This document shows positions 1 through 9,386 of a stretch of DNA of 64,000 nucleotides, one piece after another. The DNA comes from Pseudomonas marginalis (GTDB taxonomy: Bacteria > Pseudomonadota > Gammaproteobacteria > Pseudomonadales > Pseudomonadaceae). Location: contig NZ_JALJWV010000001.1 in the NCBI RefSeq assembly GCF_024169655.1, positions 2,361,001-2,425,000 on the forward strand, in the 5' to 3' direction. The position numbers and the translations under genes were made by a program. The notes under the pieces are model-generated. The model worked only from the letters and a program-made list of their open reading frames with translations, ran no database searches and was not told the origin of the DNA. How positions within the stretch are numbered: position 1 is the stretch's first letter; the number at the start of each line of letters is the position of its first letter.

Positions 1-730
1 GGCCGATCACCATGGCCGCCGAAGTTGCCAAGGTGACACCAACGATCAGGTTGACGCCTACCGCCAGAATGATGATTTTTTTCAATTCCGCCAGGCTACG
101 GATATGCCCAAAAGCGATCCGCAACGGCTGCAGCCAGATGTCTTGATGCTGCTCGAACACGTCCAGCGTCATACGGCCAAGACGTTGCCACGCCAGCATG
201 CTCAGGTCTGCCAGCAGGAACAATCCGGCGATCCAAAGCACCACCCAATGCCAAGCCCAAACCTCAAGCATCAGTGCCGCCACCAGAGGCCCGAGGACCA
301 GTCCCGTCTGGTCGGCGATCTGGGAGTAGGACAACGTCTTGGTGTAGCTGTAGTGCTGGAAGATATGCGGCATCAGCACTTCGCGAGCCATGATGCCTTG
401 CGTGGTCAGCACTCCGCACAGTGCCGACAGCACCACTATCCAACCGATGCCACCAAAGATTCCGTAGAGCACCACCCCCAGCACACAGAGCCATGCCCGG
501 TAGACCTGACTGATATGCAGGATCTTAATAGGCGGGTACTTGTCGCACAGCGCGCCGCACAGCGGGAACGCGAGAAATCGCGGTAGCGATTCGACGAAGA
601 ACGCTAGCCCTGCCCATGAAGCGCTGTTGGTGGTCTGGAACACCACCAGCGGCACAATAAACAACAGGATCTGATCCGCCAGCCTCGATAGAAAGAGCGA
701 GATAAAAAAGGCGAGGTAATCCTCACGCAT
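1..730 (-). CDS. MFS transporter, 3' end cut by the window edge
   Basis: The frame opens at an ATG at 730 (MREDYLAFFISLFLSRLADQ) and stays open to base 1, giving about 243 N-terminal residues of a longer protein. It has repeated hydrophobic segments (for example ILLFIVPLVVF and IVVLSALCGVL) and a short charged loop (CGALCDKYPP) in the position of the MFS loop 2-3 motif. This fits a 12-helix major facilitator of the exporter type, like those that export siderophores or drugs. The substrate cannot be named. No partner gene is visible because the downstream side lies outside the window. Confidence 0.75.
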   Translation of the reverse strand, partial: MREDYLAFFISLFLSRLADQILLFIVPLVVFQTTNSASWAGLAFFVESLPRFLAFPLCGALCDKYPPIKILHISQVYRAWLCVLGVVLYGIFGGIGWIVVLSALCGVLTTQGIMAREVLMPHIFQHYSYTKTLSYSQIADQTGLVLGPLVAALMLEVWAWHWVVLWIAGLFLLADLSMLAWQRLGRMTLDVFEQHQDIWLQPLRIAFGHIRSLAELKKIIILAVGVNLIVGVTLATSAAMVIG

Positions 731-954
731 AGGGAACTCCTTTGTGTAAGCGACGTGGCATAGCGGTCTGAAGAAACATCAGTATGAGTTTACAAGGTGT
801 CTAGATAATCCGGCGCGATGCAAACGCCTGGTCAGTGCTGATGCAATCAGGTGGTCAGATACGGTGCAATTTCCCACCCGCATTTCGCTCCGCGCTATAC
901 CCCCACATCCCCATTTCATGCGATCTTCTCGGCATTCACCCTGGAGTCGTCTGG

Positions 955-2400
955 ATGCCCTCATTTATCGCTGATCACCCCATGTTGTGCGCCCTGGCGC
1001 TGATCTTTATCGACATCGGTGTGTGGCGCCTGATTTCCGCTGACCTGGCCAACTGGAAGCTGGCGGCGCGGCTGGTGATTTTTGCGGTGTTCAGCGCCGT
1101 GTTGTTCAACGACGGCATGAACCCGATGCTCGTCGCGCCGTATGCCGACAACACCGCGTTGCACCTGGCCGCCACCGCGTTGCAGATCGGTTGGTGGCTG
1201 TTCGCGGCGCGGACCCTGACGGTGTTGCTCGGTGCGGTGATGATGCAGCGCGTGGGCCATACCGGTCGGCTGTTGCAGGACCTGCTGGGCGCGGTGATTT
1301 TCCTGATTGCGATCATCGCCGCCATGGCCTACGTGCTCGACCTGCCGGTCAAGGGCGTGCTTGCCACCTCCGGCGCGGTGGCGATCATCGTCGGCCTGGC
1401 GCTGCAAAGCACCCTCAGCGATGTGTTTTCCGGGATCGTGCTCAACACCACCAAGCCGTACCAGCTCGGTGACTGGATTTCCATCGACGGCACTGAAGGC
1501 CGCGTCACCGATATCGACTGGCGCGCCACGCGGTTGCAGACGTCCCAGGGCAGTATGGCAGTGATCCCCAATTCGTTGGCGGCCAAGGCCAAGATCATCA
1601 ATTTCTCGCGCCCGGCGGATATGTTCGGCCTGTCGGTCTGCCTGCAAGTCAGCCCCCACGCACGTCCGCAAACCGTGATCGAGGCGTTGGAACGGGCGAT
1701 GCAAGGTTGCCGGCCGCTGCTGGCAAAGCCGGCGCCGAACGTGGCGTTCAAAACCTCGTCCAGTGGCGGCGTCGAGTATGAAATCAGCGGTTTTGTACCG
1801 GCGATGCTACTCAAGCGCGAAGTGCGCAATCAGCTATACGACCTGGCTTTCCGGCACCTGCAGGCGGCAGGTGTCGGTCTGCTGTCGGCCACCGAAAGCA
1901 GCACGCCGCTGGCGCTGTCAGGTGCGCGGGCGTTGCTGGAGCGTTCGTCGATTTTCTCCACCTTGCGCCAGGAAGAGAAGGACACCTTCAGCCAGAACAT
2001 GACCCTGCACAGCTACCGTGCTGGCGAGATGATCCTGCCGGCGGGGGAAGTCAGCGATCATTTGTTTATCGTCGAAACCGGCGTGGTCTCGGTGATGCTG
2101 AACAAGGCTGGGCACACGTTCGAAGCCGGGCGCATGGGGCCGGGGGAAGTGATCGGCGAGGCCGGGATCTTGTCCGACGAGGCCACGCTGGCGGACTTCA
2201 GCGCCAAGACCTACTGCACGCTCTACCGCGTCGAGAAGGAATACCTCAAGCCGTGCCTGGATGCGCGGCATGACATCGGCGAAGCGATGAAAGCGCTGCT
2301 GGATTTTCGCGTACATACGGCGCAGACCCTGACCCAGGAAGCGCCGGTGGTACCGGTGAAGAAGGGCTTCCTGCAGTGGTTGCGCAAGCGCGGGTTGTAG
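955..2400 (+). CDS. MscS-family mechanosensitive channel with cyclic-nucleotide-binding domain
   Basis: The 481-residue inner-membrane protein has about four N-terminal helices (residues 5-140). The MscS pore and beta-domain follow around residues 140-230, with LALQSTLSDVFSGIVL as the pore-lining hallmark and GDWISIDGTEGRVTDIDWR as the beta-domain signature. A C-terminal cNMP-binding fold covers roughly residues 330-455 (RAGEMILPAGEVSDHLFIVE, then GPGEVIGEAG). This is the MscS-CNB architecture, in which nucleotide binding modulates a small-conductance channel. I chose the ATG at 955 because GGAG lies 8 bases before it. An earlier in-frame start at 835 has no ribosome site and would add 40 non-membrane residues. 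It appears monocistronic. Confidence 0.88.
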   Translation: MPSFIADHPMLCALALIFIDIGVWRLISADLANWKLAARLVIFAVFSAVLFNDGMNPMLVAPYADNTALHLAATALQIGWWLFAARTLTVLLGAVMMQRVGHTGRLLQDLLGAVIFLIAIIAAMAYVLDLPVKGVLATSGAVAIIVGLALQSTLSDVFSGIVLNTTKPYQLGDWISIDGTEGRVTDIDWRATRLQTSQGSMAVIPNSLAAKAKIINFSRPADMFGLSVCLQVSPHARPQTVIEALERAMQGCRPLLAKPAPNVAFKTSSSGGVEYEISGFVPAMLLKREVRNQLYDLAFRHLQAAGVGLLSATESSTPLALSGARALLERSSIFSTLRQEEKDTFSQNMTLHSYRAGEMILPAGEVSDHLFIVETGVVSVMLNKAGHTFEAGRMGPGEVIGEAGILSDEATLADFSAKTYCTLYRVEKEYLKPCLDARHDIGEAMKALLDFRVHTAQTLTQEAPVVPVKKGFLQWLRKRGL

Positions 2401-2405
2401 CGCGA

Positions 2406-2843
2406 TCAGGGCGCCGGGGCGAGGCGGCAACGCTCGTCGAAATCTTCGGCCAACTGCGCCAGCGTCACATCCCCCAGCCGCGCCAGTAACAGAGCCTGGG
2501 CCTGGTCGAACGCGTCGCTCAGCGCCGCGTTCACTGCCTGTTCCACCAGGCATTGCGGGTGGTCGGTGGACAGTCCGATGGCGAATATCGACGGTGTGCC
2601 CAAGGCATTGTGAATATCCAGCAAGGTGATTTCACTCAAGGGTTTGCCCAGCGTCCAGCCGCCCTGATGGCCTTTTTCCGAGCGTACATAGCCTTTTTCC
2701 TTGAGCAGCCCCAGTGTGCGCCGCACCACCACCGGGTTGGTGCCGAGCATCTGCGCGATGGTCTCCGAGGTGGCGCGCGCTTTATGGCGGTCCATATGGA
2801 TCAGTACATGCAGCATGCGCGAGAGGCGGGTGTCGTTTCTCAT
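2406..2843 (-). CDS. Rrf2-family transcriptional regulator
   Basis: The 145-residue protein has an N-terminal winged helix (residues 1-80: TSETIAQMLGTNPVVVRRTL, then KGYVRSEKGHQGGW) typical of Rrf2 regulators. It contains one cysteine in the region where IscR and NsrR carry three cluster ligands (HPQCLVEQAV) and one near the C-terminus, so an Fe-S cluster of the IscR kind is unlikely. It is read divergently from the flavoprotein at 2987 across about 140 bases, so that gene is its probable target. The ATG at 2843 follows GAGG by 7 bases. A TTG one codon upstream is the alternative start. Confidence 0.85.
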   Translation of the reverse strand: MRNDTRLSRMLHVLIHMDRHKARATSETIAQMLGTNPVVVRRTLGLLKEKGYVRSEKGHQGGWTLGKPLSEITLLDIHNALGTPSIFAIGLSTDHPQCLVEQAVNAALSDAFDQAQALLLARLGDVTLAQLAEDFDERCRLAPAP

Positions 2844-2986
2844 CAAAAAACCTCAAGTCGATTGGGTCGAAAGTATCCTTTGTAACCCAAAAAGTTGCGA
2901 GACACTTGACGCGCTATTTTTACGTAACTTATGGTGTGTCGTGAAAGCGCGCGGATGACCGTGCGCACCTGACAAGGGGCACTTTC

Positions 2987-3871
2987 ATGATGCATGACGT
3001 CATTATCGTGGGCGGCAGCTATGCTGGCTTGTCCGCCGGCCTGCAGTTGGCGCGGGCGCGACGCAAGGTTCTGGTGATCGACGCGGGGCAGCGGCGCAAT
3101 CGGTTTGCCGCCACCGCCCATGGCTTTCTCGGCCAAGACGGCGAGGCGCCGGACGTCATTGCCGCCGAAGGTCGCAGTCAATTGATGGAATATCCGAGCG
3201 TCACCTGGGTGCAGGACAGCGCGATCCAGGCCGGCCCGGTGCAAGGTGGTTTCAGCGTGCGCACGCAGTGCAACGCAGAGTTCAAGGCCCGCCGCCTGAT
3301 CCTCGCCACCGGGGTGGTGGACGAATTGCCCGCTCTCGAAGGCTTGGCGGAACGCTGGGGCAAGCACGTGTTCCATTGCCCTTACTGCCATGGCTATGAG
3401 CTGGATCAAGGCCGCATCGGTGTGTTGGCCACCTCGCCGCTGGCGATGCACCATGCGCTGATGTTGCCGGACTGGGGCACCACCACCTTGTTCACCAATG
3501 GCGTGTTCACCCCGGATGCAGAGCAACAGGCGCAGTTGGATCGGCGCGGGGTTCGCGTGGAGCACACGGCGGTGACGCGGATCAGCGGCGAGCGCGTGGA
3601 TCTGGAACTGGCTGATGGTCGCGTGATTCAACTGGACGGCGTATTCACGATGTCCCGCACTCGCCTCAGCCCCTTGGCCGAGCAGTTGGGCTGTGCGCTG
3701 GCCGACGGCCCTACCGGCCCGTACCTGCACACCAACGAAACCCGCCAGACCTCCGTGGCCGGGGTGTTTGCCTGTGGCGATGCGTCCCTTGCCGCCGGTT
3801 CCGTGGCGCTGGCGGTGGCCGAGGGCGTGCGCGCCGGGGTGGGCGCGCACGTTTCGTTGATCCACGGTTGA
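2987..3871 (+). CDS. Thioredoxin-reductase-like NAD(P)/FAD oxidoreductase
   Basis: The 294-residue flavoprotein has an N-terminal FAD dinucleotide fold (VGGSYAGLSAGLQLA), the second FAD motif RLILATGVVDELP, a redox disulfide CPYC at residues 131-134, and a terminal FACGDASLAAGSVALAVAEG helix. This is the two-domain thioredoxin reductase fold. The NAD(P) domain lacks a clean GxGxxA motif (the segment reads GRIGVLATSPLAMHHA), so cofactor choice, or direct NAD(P)H use, is uncertain. No thioredoxin gene is adjacent. The divergent Rrf2 gene suggests control by redox or electrophile stress. The start codon follows AAGGGG; a second ATG directly after it is equally possible. Confidence 0.85.
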   Translation: MMHDVIIVGGSYAGLSAGLQLARARRKVLVIDAGQRRNRFAATAHGFLGQDGEAPDVIAAEGRSQLMEYPSVTWVQDSAIQAGPVQGGFSVRTQCNAEFKARRLILATGVVDELPALEGLAERWGKHVFHCPYCHGYELDQGRIGVLATSPLAMHHALMLPDWGTTTLFTNGVFTPDAEQQAQLDRRGVRVEHTAVTRISGERVDLELADGRVIQLDGVFTMSRTRLSPLAEQLGCALADGPTGPYLHTNETRQTSVAGVFACGDASLAAGSVALAVAEGVRAGVGAHVSLIHG

Positions 3872-3899
3872 GGTCGGCCGGGCTGGCCGGGATCGGCGC

Positions 3900-5249
3900 T
3901 CAGCGCACCAGGCACGGGCGCTTGTTATCGAAACTCCAACCGGGAATCAGGAACTGCATGGCCACGCTGTCATTGCGCGCGCCCAGGCCCATGCCTTTGT
4001 AGCATTCGTGGGCCTGGGCCACGGCGTCCATGTCGATCTCTACACCCAGGCCTGGTTTGGTCGGCACCTGGATGTGACCGTCGACAATCTGCAACGGCGC
4101 CTTGGTCAGGCGCTGGCCGTCCTGCCAGATCCAGTGGGTGTCGATCGCGGTGATAGCGCCCGGTGCGGCGGCCGCCACCTGGGTAAACATCGCCAGGGAA
4201 ATATCGAAGTGGTTGTTGGAATGCGAGCCCCAGGTCAGGCCCCATTCATGGCACATCTGCGCGACGCGCACCGAGCCTTGCATCGTCCAGAAGTGCGGGT
4301 CGGCGAGGGGGATGTCCACCGATTGCAACTGGATCGCGTGGCCCATTTCGCGCCAGTCGGTGGCGATCATGTTGGTGGCGGTAGGCAGGCCGGTGGCGCG
4401 GCGGAATTCAGCCATGACTTCGCGGCCCGAATAGCCGTTTTCCGCGCCGCACGGGTCTTCGGCGTAGGCCAATACGTGATGTTGGTCGCGGCACAGGGCG
4501 ATGGCTTCCTTGAGTGACCAGGCGCCGTTCGGGTCCAGGGTGATGCGTGCGTCGGGGAAGCGCTCGGCCAGGGCGGTGACCGCTTCGATTTCTTCGGCGC
4601 CGCGCAACACGCCGCCCTTGAGCTTGAAGTCGTTGAAACCGTACTTGGCCTGGGCGGCTTCGGCCAGGCGCACGATGGCGTCCGGGGTCAGGGCCGGTTC
4701 ATGGCGCAGGCGAAACCAATCGTCGCCGTCGGCTTCGCTGCGGTAGGCCAGGTCGGTCTGCTGGCGGTCGCCGATATAGAACAGGTAGCCGAGCATCTTC
4801 ACCGCGTCGCGCTGCTGGCCTTCGCCGAGCAGGGCGGCCACTGGCACTTCGAGGAATTGGCCGAGCAGGTCGAGCAGCGCCGCTTCCATCGCGGTGACGG
4901 CGTGGATGGTGATGCGCAGGTCAAACGTCTGCAGGCCGCGACCCGCGCTGTCGCGGGCGGCGAAGGTGCGGCGCATGGCATTGAGGATGCTCTGGTACTC
5001 GCCGATCGGTTTGCCGATCACCAGGCTGCGTGCGTCTTCCAGGGTTTCGCGGATGCGTTCGCCGCCCGGTACTTCGCCCACGCCGATGTGCCCGGCGCTG
5101 TCCTTGAGGATCACGATATTGCGCGTGAAAAACGGCCCGTGGGCGCCGCTGAGGTTGAGCAGCATGCTGTCGTGGCCGGCCACCGGGATCACTTGCAGGT
5201 GGGTGACGATTGGGGCGTGGCTGGCGTGGTGCTGATGTTCTGTGTTCAT
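3900..5249 (-). CDS. gudD: D-glucarate dehydratase
   Basis: The 449-residue enolase-superfamily enzyme should dehydrate D-glucarate (and L-idarate) to 5-keto-4-deoxyglucarate. The catalytic KLK motif is in [10 protein letters not shown]. Metal ligands lie in [21 protein letters not shown] and [10 protein letters not shown], and the general-base loop reads [14 protein letters not shown]. The length matches the family. The gene is followed upstream on the same strand by gudP after a 12-base gap, so the two form an operon. The FadR-type regulator at 6931 is divergent from it. No ketodeoxyglucarate aldolase or dehydratase gene is in the window, so later steps must be elsewhere. Confidence 0.95.
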   Translation of the reverse strand: MNTEHQHHASHAPIVTHLQVIPVAGHDSMLLNLSGAHGPFFTRNIVILKDSAGHIGVGEVPGGERIRETLEDARSLVIGKPIGEYQSILNAMRRTFAARDSAGRGLQTFDLRITIHAVTAMEAALLDLLGQFLEVPVAALLGEGQQRDAVKMLGYLFYIGDRQQTDLAYRSEADGDDWFRLRHEPALTPDAIVRLAEAAQAKYGFNDFKLKGGVLRGAEEIEAVTALAERFPDARITLDPNGAWSLKEAIALCRDQHHVLAYAEDPCGAENGYSGREVMAEFRRATGLPTATNMIATDWREMGHAIQLQSVDIPLADPHFWTMQGSVRVAQMCHEWGLTWGSHSNNHFDISLAMFTQVAAAAPGAITAIDTHWIWQDGQRLTKAPLQIVDGHIQVPTKPGLGVEIDMDAVAQAHECYKGMGLGARNDSVAMQFLIPGWSFDNKRPCLVR

Positions 5250-5261
5250 GAAAACGCTTCC

Positions 5262-6611
5262 TTATTTGCTCAAGACGGGGGCGGGGTGCAGCACGCTCGG
5301 GCTTTGGGCGCCGGGCCGGGTCTTGGCGAAGAACACCAGGATCGCCGCGAGGATCGAGGTGCCGGCCAGCCCATACAAACCGCCCTGGATCGACCCGGTG
5401 GTCTGCTCCAGAAACCCGAAGGTGGTGGGTGCGACAAACCCGCCGAGGTTGCCGATGGAATTGATCAGTGCGATCACTGCCGCCGCGATGCGCGCATCCA
5501 GGTAGCCCTGGGGAATCGGCCAGAACAGCGAGGACGCCGACTTGAACCCAATCGCCGCAAAACAGATGGCGACAAAGGCAAAGATCGGCCCACCGGTGGT
5601 GGAGAAAAACATCCCCGCTGCGGCAATCAACAGCGCCGTGGCCACCCACGCCTGCTGGTGCTTGTACTTGCCGGCCAGGGCCGCGAACGAGTACATGGCG
5701 ATGATCGAAATCAGCCAGGGGATGGAGTTGTAGAAGCCCACCTGGATGTCACTCAGGTCGCCCATCTTCTTGATGATGCTCGGCAGCCAGAACGTGGCGG
5801 CATAGATGGTCAGTTGGATGCAGAAATACAGGGCGCAGAACAGCATGATCTGGCGGTCCTTGAGCAGCGTGCCCAGGGTTGGCTTGACCGTGTTGGCGGC
5901 GTCACGCTCGCGTTGTTCGCGCTCGATCTCGCCGACCAGCGCGTCCTGTTCTGCGCGGCTGAGCCATTTGGCATCGTGGGGTTTGGAGTCGAGCCAGAAC
6001 CACACGAAAAAGCACAACAGCACCGAGGCCATGCCTTCGATGATGTACATCCATTGCCAGCCGTGCAGGCCCAGCCCGTTGATTTGCAGCAGCACGCCGG
6101 ACAGTGGGCCGGAGATCAGCGAGGCCAGGGCCGAGCCGCTGAGGAAGATCGCAATCGCCTTGCCGCGTTCCACCCCAGGCAGCCAGCGGGTGAAGTAGTA
6201 GATCACGCCCGGAAAGAACCCGGCCTCGGCCACGCCCAGCAGAAAACGCAGGATGTAGAAGTGGGTTTCGTTCTGGATAAAGGCCATCAGCGTCGCGGTG
6301 ATGCCCCAGGTGAACATGATGCGGGTCAGCCAGATACGCGCGCCGACTTTTTGCAGCAGCAGGTTGGAGGGCACTTCGAACAAGGCATAGCCGATAAAGA
6401 ACAAGCCGGCACCGAAACCATAGGCGGCCGCGCCGATGCCCAGGTCGTGTTCCATGTGAGTGCGTACAAAGCCGATGTTGACGCGGTCGATGTAGTTGAC
6501 GATGAACATGATCACGAACAATGGCAGCACATGCTGCTTCACTTTCTTGATCGCGCGGGCCAGGACGGGGTCGAGGGCGGGCGCAGCTGTCGCAGGGCTG
6601 GAAGCGGTCAC
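5262..6611 (-). CDS. gudP: D-glucarate/galactarate MFS permease
   Basis: The 449-residue protein belongs to the ACS/phthalate-permease branch of the MFS. It has about 12 helices, starting KQHVLPLFVIMFIVNYIDRV and followed by GFVRTHMEHDLGI, which is typical of hexarate and hexuronate:H+ symporters. Its position directly upstream of gudD in the same operon supports aldarate uptake. The start is a GTG at 6611 with GGGAG just upstream. Annotation as gudP rests on family resemblance plus context. A galactarate-preferring homologue cannot be excluded. Confidence 0.9.
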   Translation of the reverse strand: MTASSPATAAPALDPVLARAIKKVKQHVLPLFVIMFIVNYIDRVNIGFVRTHMEHDLGIGAAAYGFGAGLFFIGYALFEVPSNLLLQKVGARIWLTRIMFTWGITATLMAFIQNETHFYILRFLLGVAEAGFFPGVIYYFTRWLPGVERGKAIAIFLSGSALASLISGPLSGVLLQINGLGLHGWQWMYIIEGMASVLLCFFVWFWLDSKPHDAKWLSRAEQDALVGEIEREQRERDAANTVKPTLGTLLKDRQIMLFCALYFCIQLTIYAATFWLPSIIKKMGDLSDIQVGFYNSIPWLISIIAMYSFAALAGKYKHQQAWVATALLIAAAGMFFSTTGGPIFAFVAICFAAIGFKSASSLFWPIPQGYLDARIAAAVIALINSIGNLGGFVAPTTFGFLEQTTGSIQGGLYGLAGTSILAAILVFFAKTRPGAQSPSVLHPAPVLSK

Positions 6612-6930
6612 GGGGTAGAACTCCCACGGATTATTGTTGTGCGGGGATGGGTTCAGGGCTGCCGGAGATGTCTGACAACTTGATGGACATCATACAACTG
6701 CTTTTTTCCATGTAGCAACGTAAATTTCGGCAGTATGAGTGCGCTGTGGGAGCTTTATTTCCTAAGGATTAGGCGTCATTGTGCTTGATTTCAACCGCGT
6801 CGACGCAATCCAAGGCAAGCCTACTCCCACAAAAATCGTGGCCAGACATAGTGGAATTTGTTTGTTGTCATACAAGTAGGTGGTCGGTGGAGGTGTTAGT
6901 ATTGGCCGGGCCTAACCCATGGAATGACCG
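6612..6930. promoter_or_regulatory. gudPD / regulator intergenic region with candidate GntR operators
   Basis: This is the divergent promoter region of the glucarate operon and its regulator. It contains a perfect short palindrome TTGT-CAT-ACAA at 6865-6875, about 55 bases before the regulator start. A related site near 6681-6698 combines a TGATG-GA-CATCA palindrome with a CATACAA half-site. Both fit the TNGTNNNACNA pattern of FadR-type GntR operators. A degraded REPIN-like pair (TGTGGGAG at about 6744 and CTCCCACA at about 6821) lies between them. Assignment to the adjacent regulator is inference. Confidence 0.5.
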
Positions 6931-7632
6931 ATGCACACCGACGCCCCCCGCAAGCGCTCCCAGGGCCTTGCCCATGACATCGTCACTACGTTGACCCAGC
7001 GCATTCTCCTCGGCCAAATGGCGCCGGGCGAAAAGCTGCCCTCCGAGTCGGCCATCGTTGGCGAGTACGGCGTCAGTCGCACGGTGGTGCGTGAGGCGTT
7101 GTCGAAGTTGCAGGCGGCGGGGCTGGTGGAAACCCGGCATGGGGTGGGCACCTTTGTGCTTGAGCGGGACCAGCGCCAGGGCCTGCAACTGAACCACGAC
7201 ACCGCCGTCAGCGTGCGCGGCATTCTTGAGTTGCGCCTTGGCCTGGAAACCCAGGCCGCTGCCCTGGCTGCGTTGCGTCGCAGCGAGGCGCAGTTGCAGC
7301 TCATGCGCCAGGCCCTCGACGACTACCAGGCCTCGCTGGCCAACAATGACAGCAGCGTCGAACCCGACGTGCGCTTCCATCAGTTGATTGCCCAGGCCAC
7401 CGGCAACAGCTACTTCACCGATGTGATTTATCACTTGGGCAACTCGGTGATCCCGCGCACGCGCATCAATGCCGAGGAGCGCGGCGATATCGACCTGATG
7501 AAGCTGGGCCAGTTGGCCAACCTGGAACACGAGGCGATCCTCAAGGCGATCCGCCGCCAGGACCCCGACGCCGCCCGCGCCGCCATGTTGTTGCACCTGA
7601 GCAACAGCCTGGAACGCATGACCGGCGAGTAG
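6931..7632 (+). CDS. FadR-subfamily GntR regulator of the glucarate operon
   Basis: The 233-residue protein has an N-terminal winged helix (residues 10-80: KLPSESAIVGEYGVSRTVVR, then GLVETRHGVGTFV). A C-terminal all-helical FCD effector domain follows (LELRLGLETQAAALAA, VRFHQLIAQATGN, LEHEAILKAI), with the His and Asp residues that bind a metal and a carboxylate ligand in this family. It is divergent from gudP-gudD, so a repressor or activator responding to glucarate is likely. The ATG at 6931 is the only well-placed start; it follows a weak GGAA site. Confidence 0.88.
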   Translation: MHTDAPRKRSQGLAHDIVTTLTQRILLGQMAPGEKLPSESAIVGEYGVSRTVVREALSKLQAAGLVETRHGVGTFVLERDQRQGLQLNHDTAVSVRGILELRLGLETQAAALAALRRSEAQLQLMRQALDDYQASLANNDSSVEPDVRFHQLIAQATGNSYFTDVIYHLGNSVIPRTRINAEERGDIDLMKLGQLANLEHEAILKAIRRQDPDAARAAMLLHLSNSLERMTGE

Positions 7633-7710
7633 CAGGGGTATTTTCTTCAATACCCGGCTCGTCGGGGTGTTTACCGTGGCCCTTGTTCATCACCACAACA
7701 AGGAACCGCA

Positions 7711-8298
7711 ATGAGCTTGATCCTTTCCATGGCCGCCTTCGCGTTGGCCACTTCCATCACACCGGGGCCGGTGAATGTGGTCGCCCTCAGTTCGGGCGCA
7801 CGCTTCGGGTTTGCCGCCAGCCAGAAACACGTGTTCGGCGCCGCCGCCGGCTTCACGCTGTTGCTGGTGCTGATCGGCCTGGGGCTGCATGAAGTGCTGG
7901 TGCGCTGGCCCATCCTGACCCAGTTGATTCAGTGGGGCGGGGTCGCTTTCCTGCTGTACATGGCCTGGAAACTCGCGGTGGACGATGGCCGCCTGGACGC
8001 CGAAGGCACCGCAACGGCGCCGTCGATGCTCTACGGCGCGATCATGCAATGGCTTAACCCCAAAGCCTGGCTGGCCTGCGTGGCGGGGATGGGGTTGTTT
8101 GTCGCCGATGGCGACGCCAGGCAAGTGTGGCTGTTTGCGGCGCTCTACCTGGTGATCTGCTATCTGTCGGTGGCGTGCTGGGCCTATGCCGGCACGTTCT
8201 TGCGACGTTACCTCGGCAACCCGCAGGGCGTGCGGGTGTTCAACCGTTCGATGGCCGCGTTGCTGGTGGCCAGTGTGGGTTATTTGCTGATGGCTTGA
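7711..8298 (+). CDS. LysE-family amino-acid exporter
   Basis: The 195-residue inner-membrane protein has about six helices. The family N-terminus SITPGPVNVVALSSGARFG is clear, and WLNPKAWLACVAGMG matches the conserved NPK loop of RhtB/LysE exporters. The start at 7711 follows AAGGAACC. The gene ends inside the convergent AraC-family gene, sharing 59 bases with it. LysE-type exporters next to AraC regulators are common in Pseudomonas, and the AraC protein may control this exporter. The exported amino acid or analogue is unknown. Confidence 0.88.
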   Translation: MSLILSMAAFALATSITPGPVNVVALSSGARFGFAASQKHVFGAAAGFTLLLVLIGLGLHEVLVRWPILTQLIQWGGVAFLLYMAWKLAVDDGRLDAEGTATAPSMLYGAIMQWLNPKAWLACVAGMGLFVADGDARQVWLFAALYLVICYLSVACWAYAGTFLRRYLGNPQGVRVFNRSMAALLVASVGYLLMA

Positions 8299-9133
8299 GC
8301 AAGTCGCGGTACTGCCCCGGCGTGGCGGCGAAGTGCTGCTTGAAGGTGCGCTGGAAGTGCGCCTGGTCGGCAAAGCCGGCGGCCAGGGCCACGTCGGCGA
8401 TCAGTTCGCCGTTGCGCAATTGGGTGCGGGCAAACTGGATGCGCCGGTTCACCAGGAACGCATGGGGCGTCAGGCCGTAATACAGCTTGAACGCGCGGAT
8501 CAGATAAGACGGCGACAGCTCGGCCGCCAAGCAAATGTCTTCGAGTTTCAAGGCCTGAGTGCAGTGTTCGCGGATGTACTCAGCGGCGCGCTCCAACTTG
8601 TGGTTGACCTCCCGCACCGGCGTGTTCGAAGGGTTCAGGCGCTGCTGCACCTCACTGAAGTAACTCACCAGCACGCTCTGTTTTTGCAGCAGTTCGGCCT
8701 GCTCATCCAGCAGCACCCGGTACAGTTCGATCAGGCCGTTGTACAACACCGGATCGCGGGTATAGGGCGTATTGAACGGTCGATAACCCTGGTCGGTGCT
8801 GAAACCCAATTGGTGTTGCAGGTCCGTCAGCCAGGGGGTGTCGAGGTAGAGCATGTGATACGACCAGGGCTGGTCGTGGATCGGGTTGCACGCATGCACA
8901 TCGCCGGGGTTCATCAACACCACCGTGCCGGCACTGATCTGAAAGGTGTCCGCACCGTAGTGGTAATCGCTGCACCCGGTGGTGATCGCGCCGATGGAGA
9001 AATGCTCGTGGGCGTGGCGGGTGTAGGTGACCTTACGCCCATCGGCGATGGTCCGCGCTTCGATGAACGGCAAGCGCTCGTCGCGCCAGAAGCGCGGCGC
9101 TTGTGCGGGGTGAGTGGCAGTGTTCAGCGACAT
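8240..9133 (-). CDS. AraC-family transcriptional regulator
   Basis: The 297-residue protein has an N-terminal cupin-like sensor domain (residues 15-150: RHAHEHFSIGAITTG, VLMNPGDVHACNP) and a C-terminal double helix-turn-helix (residues 190-285: LKLEDICLAAELSPSYLIRA, LTPHAFLVNRRI, IADVALAAGFADQAHFQRTF). The arrangement is that of AraC regulators paired with LysE-type exporters. Its 3' end overlaps the exporter gene's 3' end by 59 bases, so the two mRNAs are complementary at their ends. The effector is unknown. The start is the ATG at 9133, which gives a complete cupin domain. Confidence 0.9.
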   Translation of the reverse strand: MSLNTATHPAQAPRFWRDERLPFIEARTIADGRKVTYTRHAHEHFSIGAITTGCSDYHYGADTFQISAGTVVLMNPGDVHACNPIHDQPWSYHMLYLDTPWLTDLQHQLGFSTDQGYRPFNTPYTRDPVLYNGLIELYRVLLDEQAELLQKQSVLVSYFSEVQQRLNPSNTPVREVNHKLERAAEYIREHCTQALKLEDICLAAELSPSYLIRAFKLYYGLTPHAFLVNRRIQFARTQLRNGELIADVALAAGFADQAHFQRTFKQHFAATPGQYRDLLKPSANNPHWPPATRPSNG

Positions 9134-9386
9134 GGCGGTGGCTCCATCCCTCGAGAGATCGAGGGAGGATCATTGCACAGACGGCGAGGGCCGTCAGCCG
9201 GGAAGTCCGATTTAGTCGCCAGTTGCAGGCTGCGCGGTACGCCGTGGAACCCGGTGCCTTGCTGGTCGATGCCGAGGGTCAGCAGGGTGTCGGGCGTAAG
9301 GTCTGCTTCAGGATGGCGTATCGATTGCCTAAAGAAATCAGTGGTGATGTCGATAGGCTATCATCACCCACAAGGACCGTTACCCG

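Noticed and set aside
4701..6683. A 660-codon plus-strand open frame over gudD and gudP
   Set aside because: Composition is a shadow of the two real minus-strand genes, both with complete family motifs.
7636..7655. Hairpin GGGTATT-N6-AATACCC after the glucarate regulator
   Set aside because: A 7-base stem without a following T run; too weak to call as a terminator.
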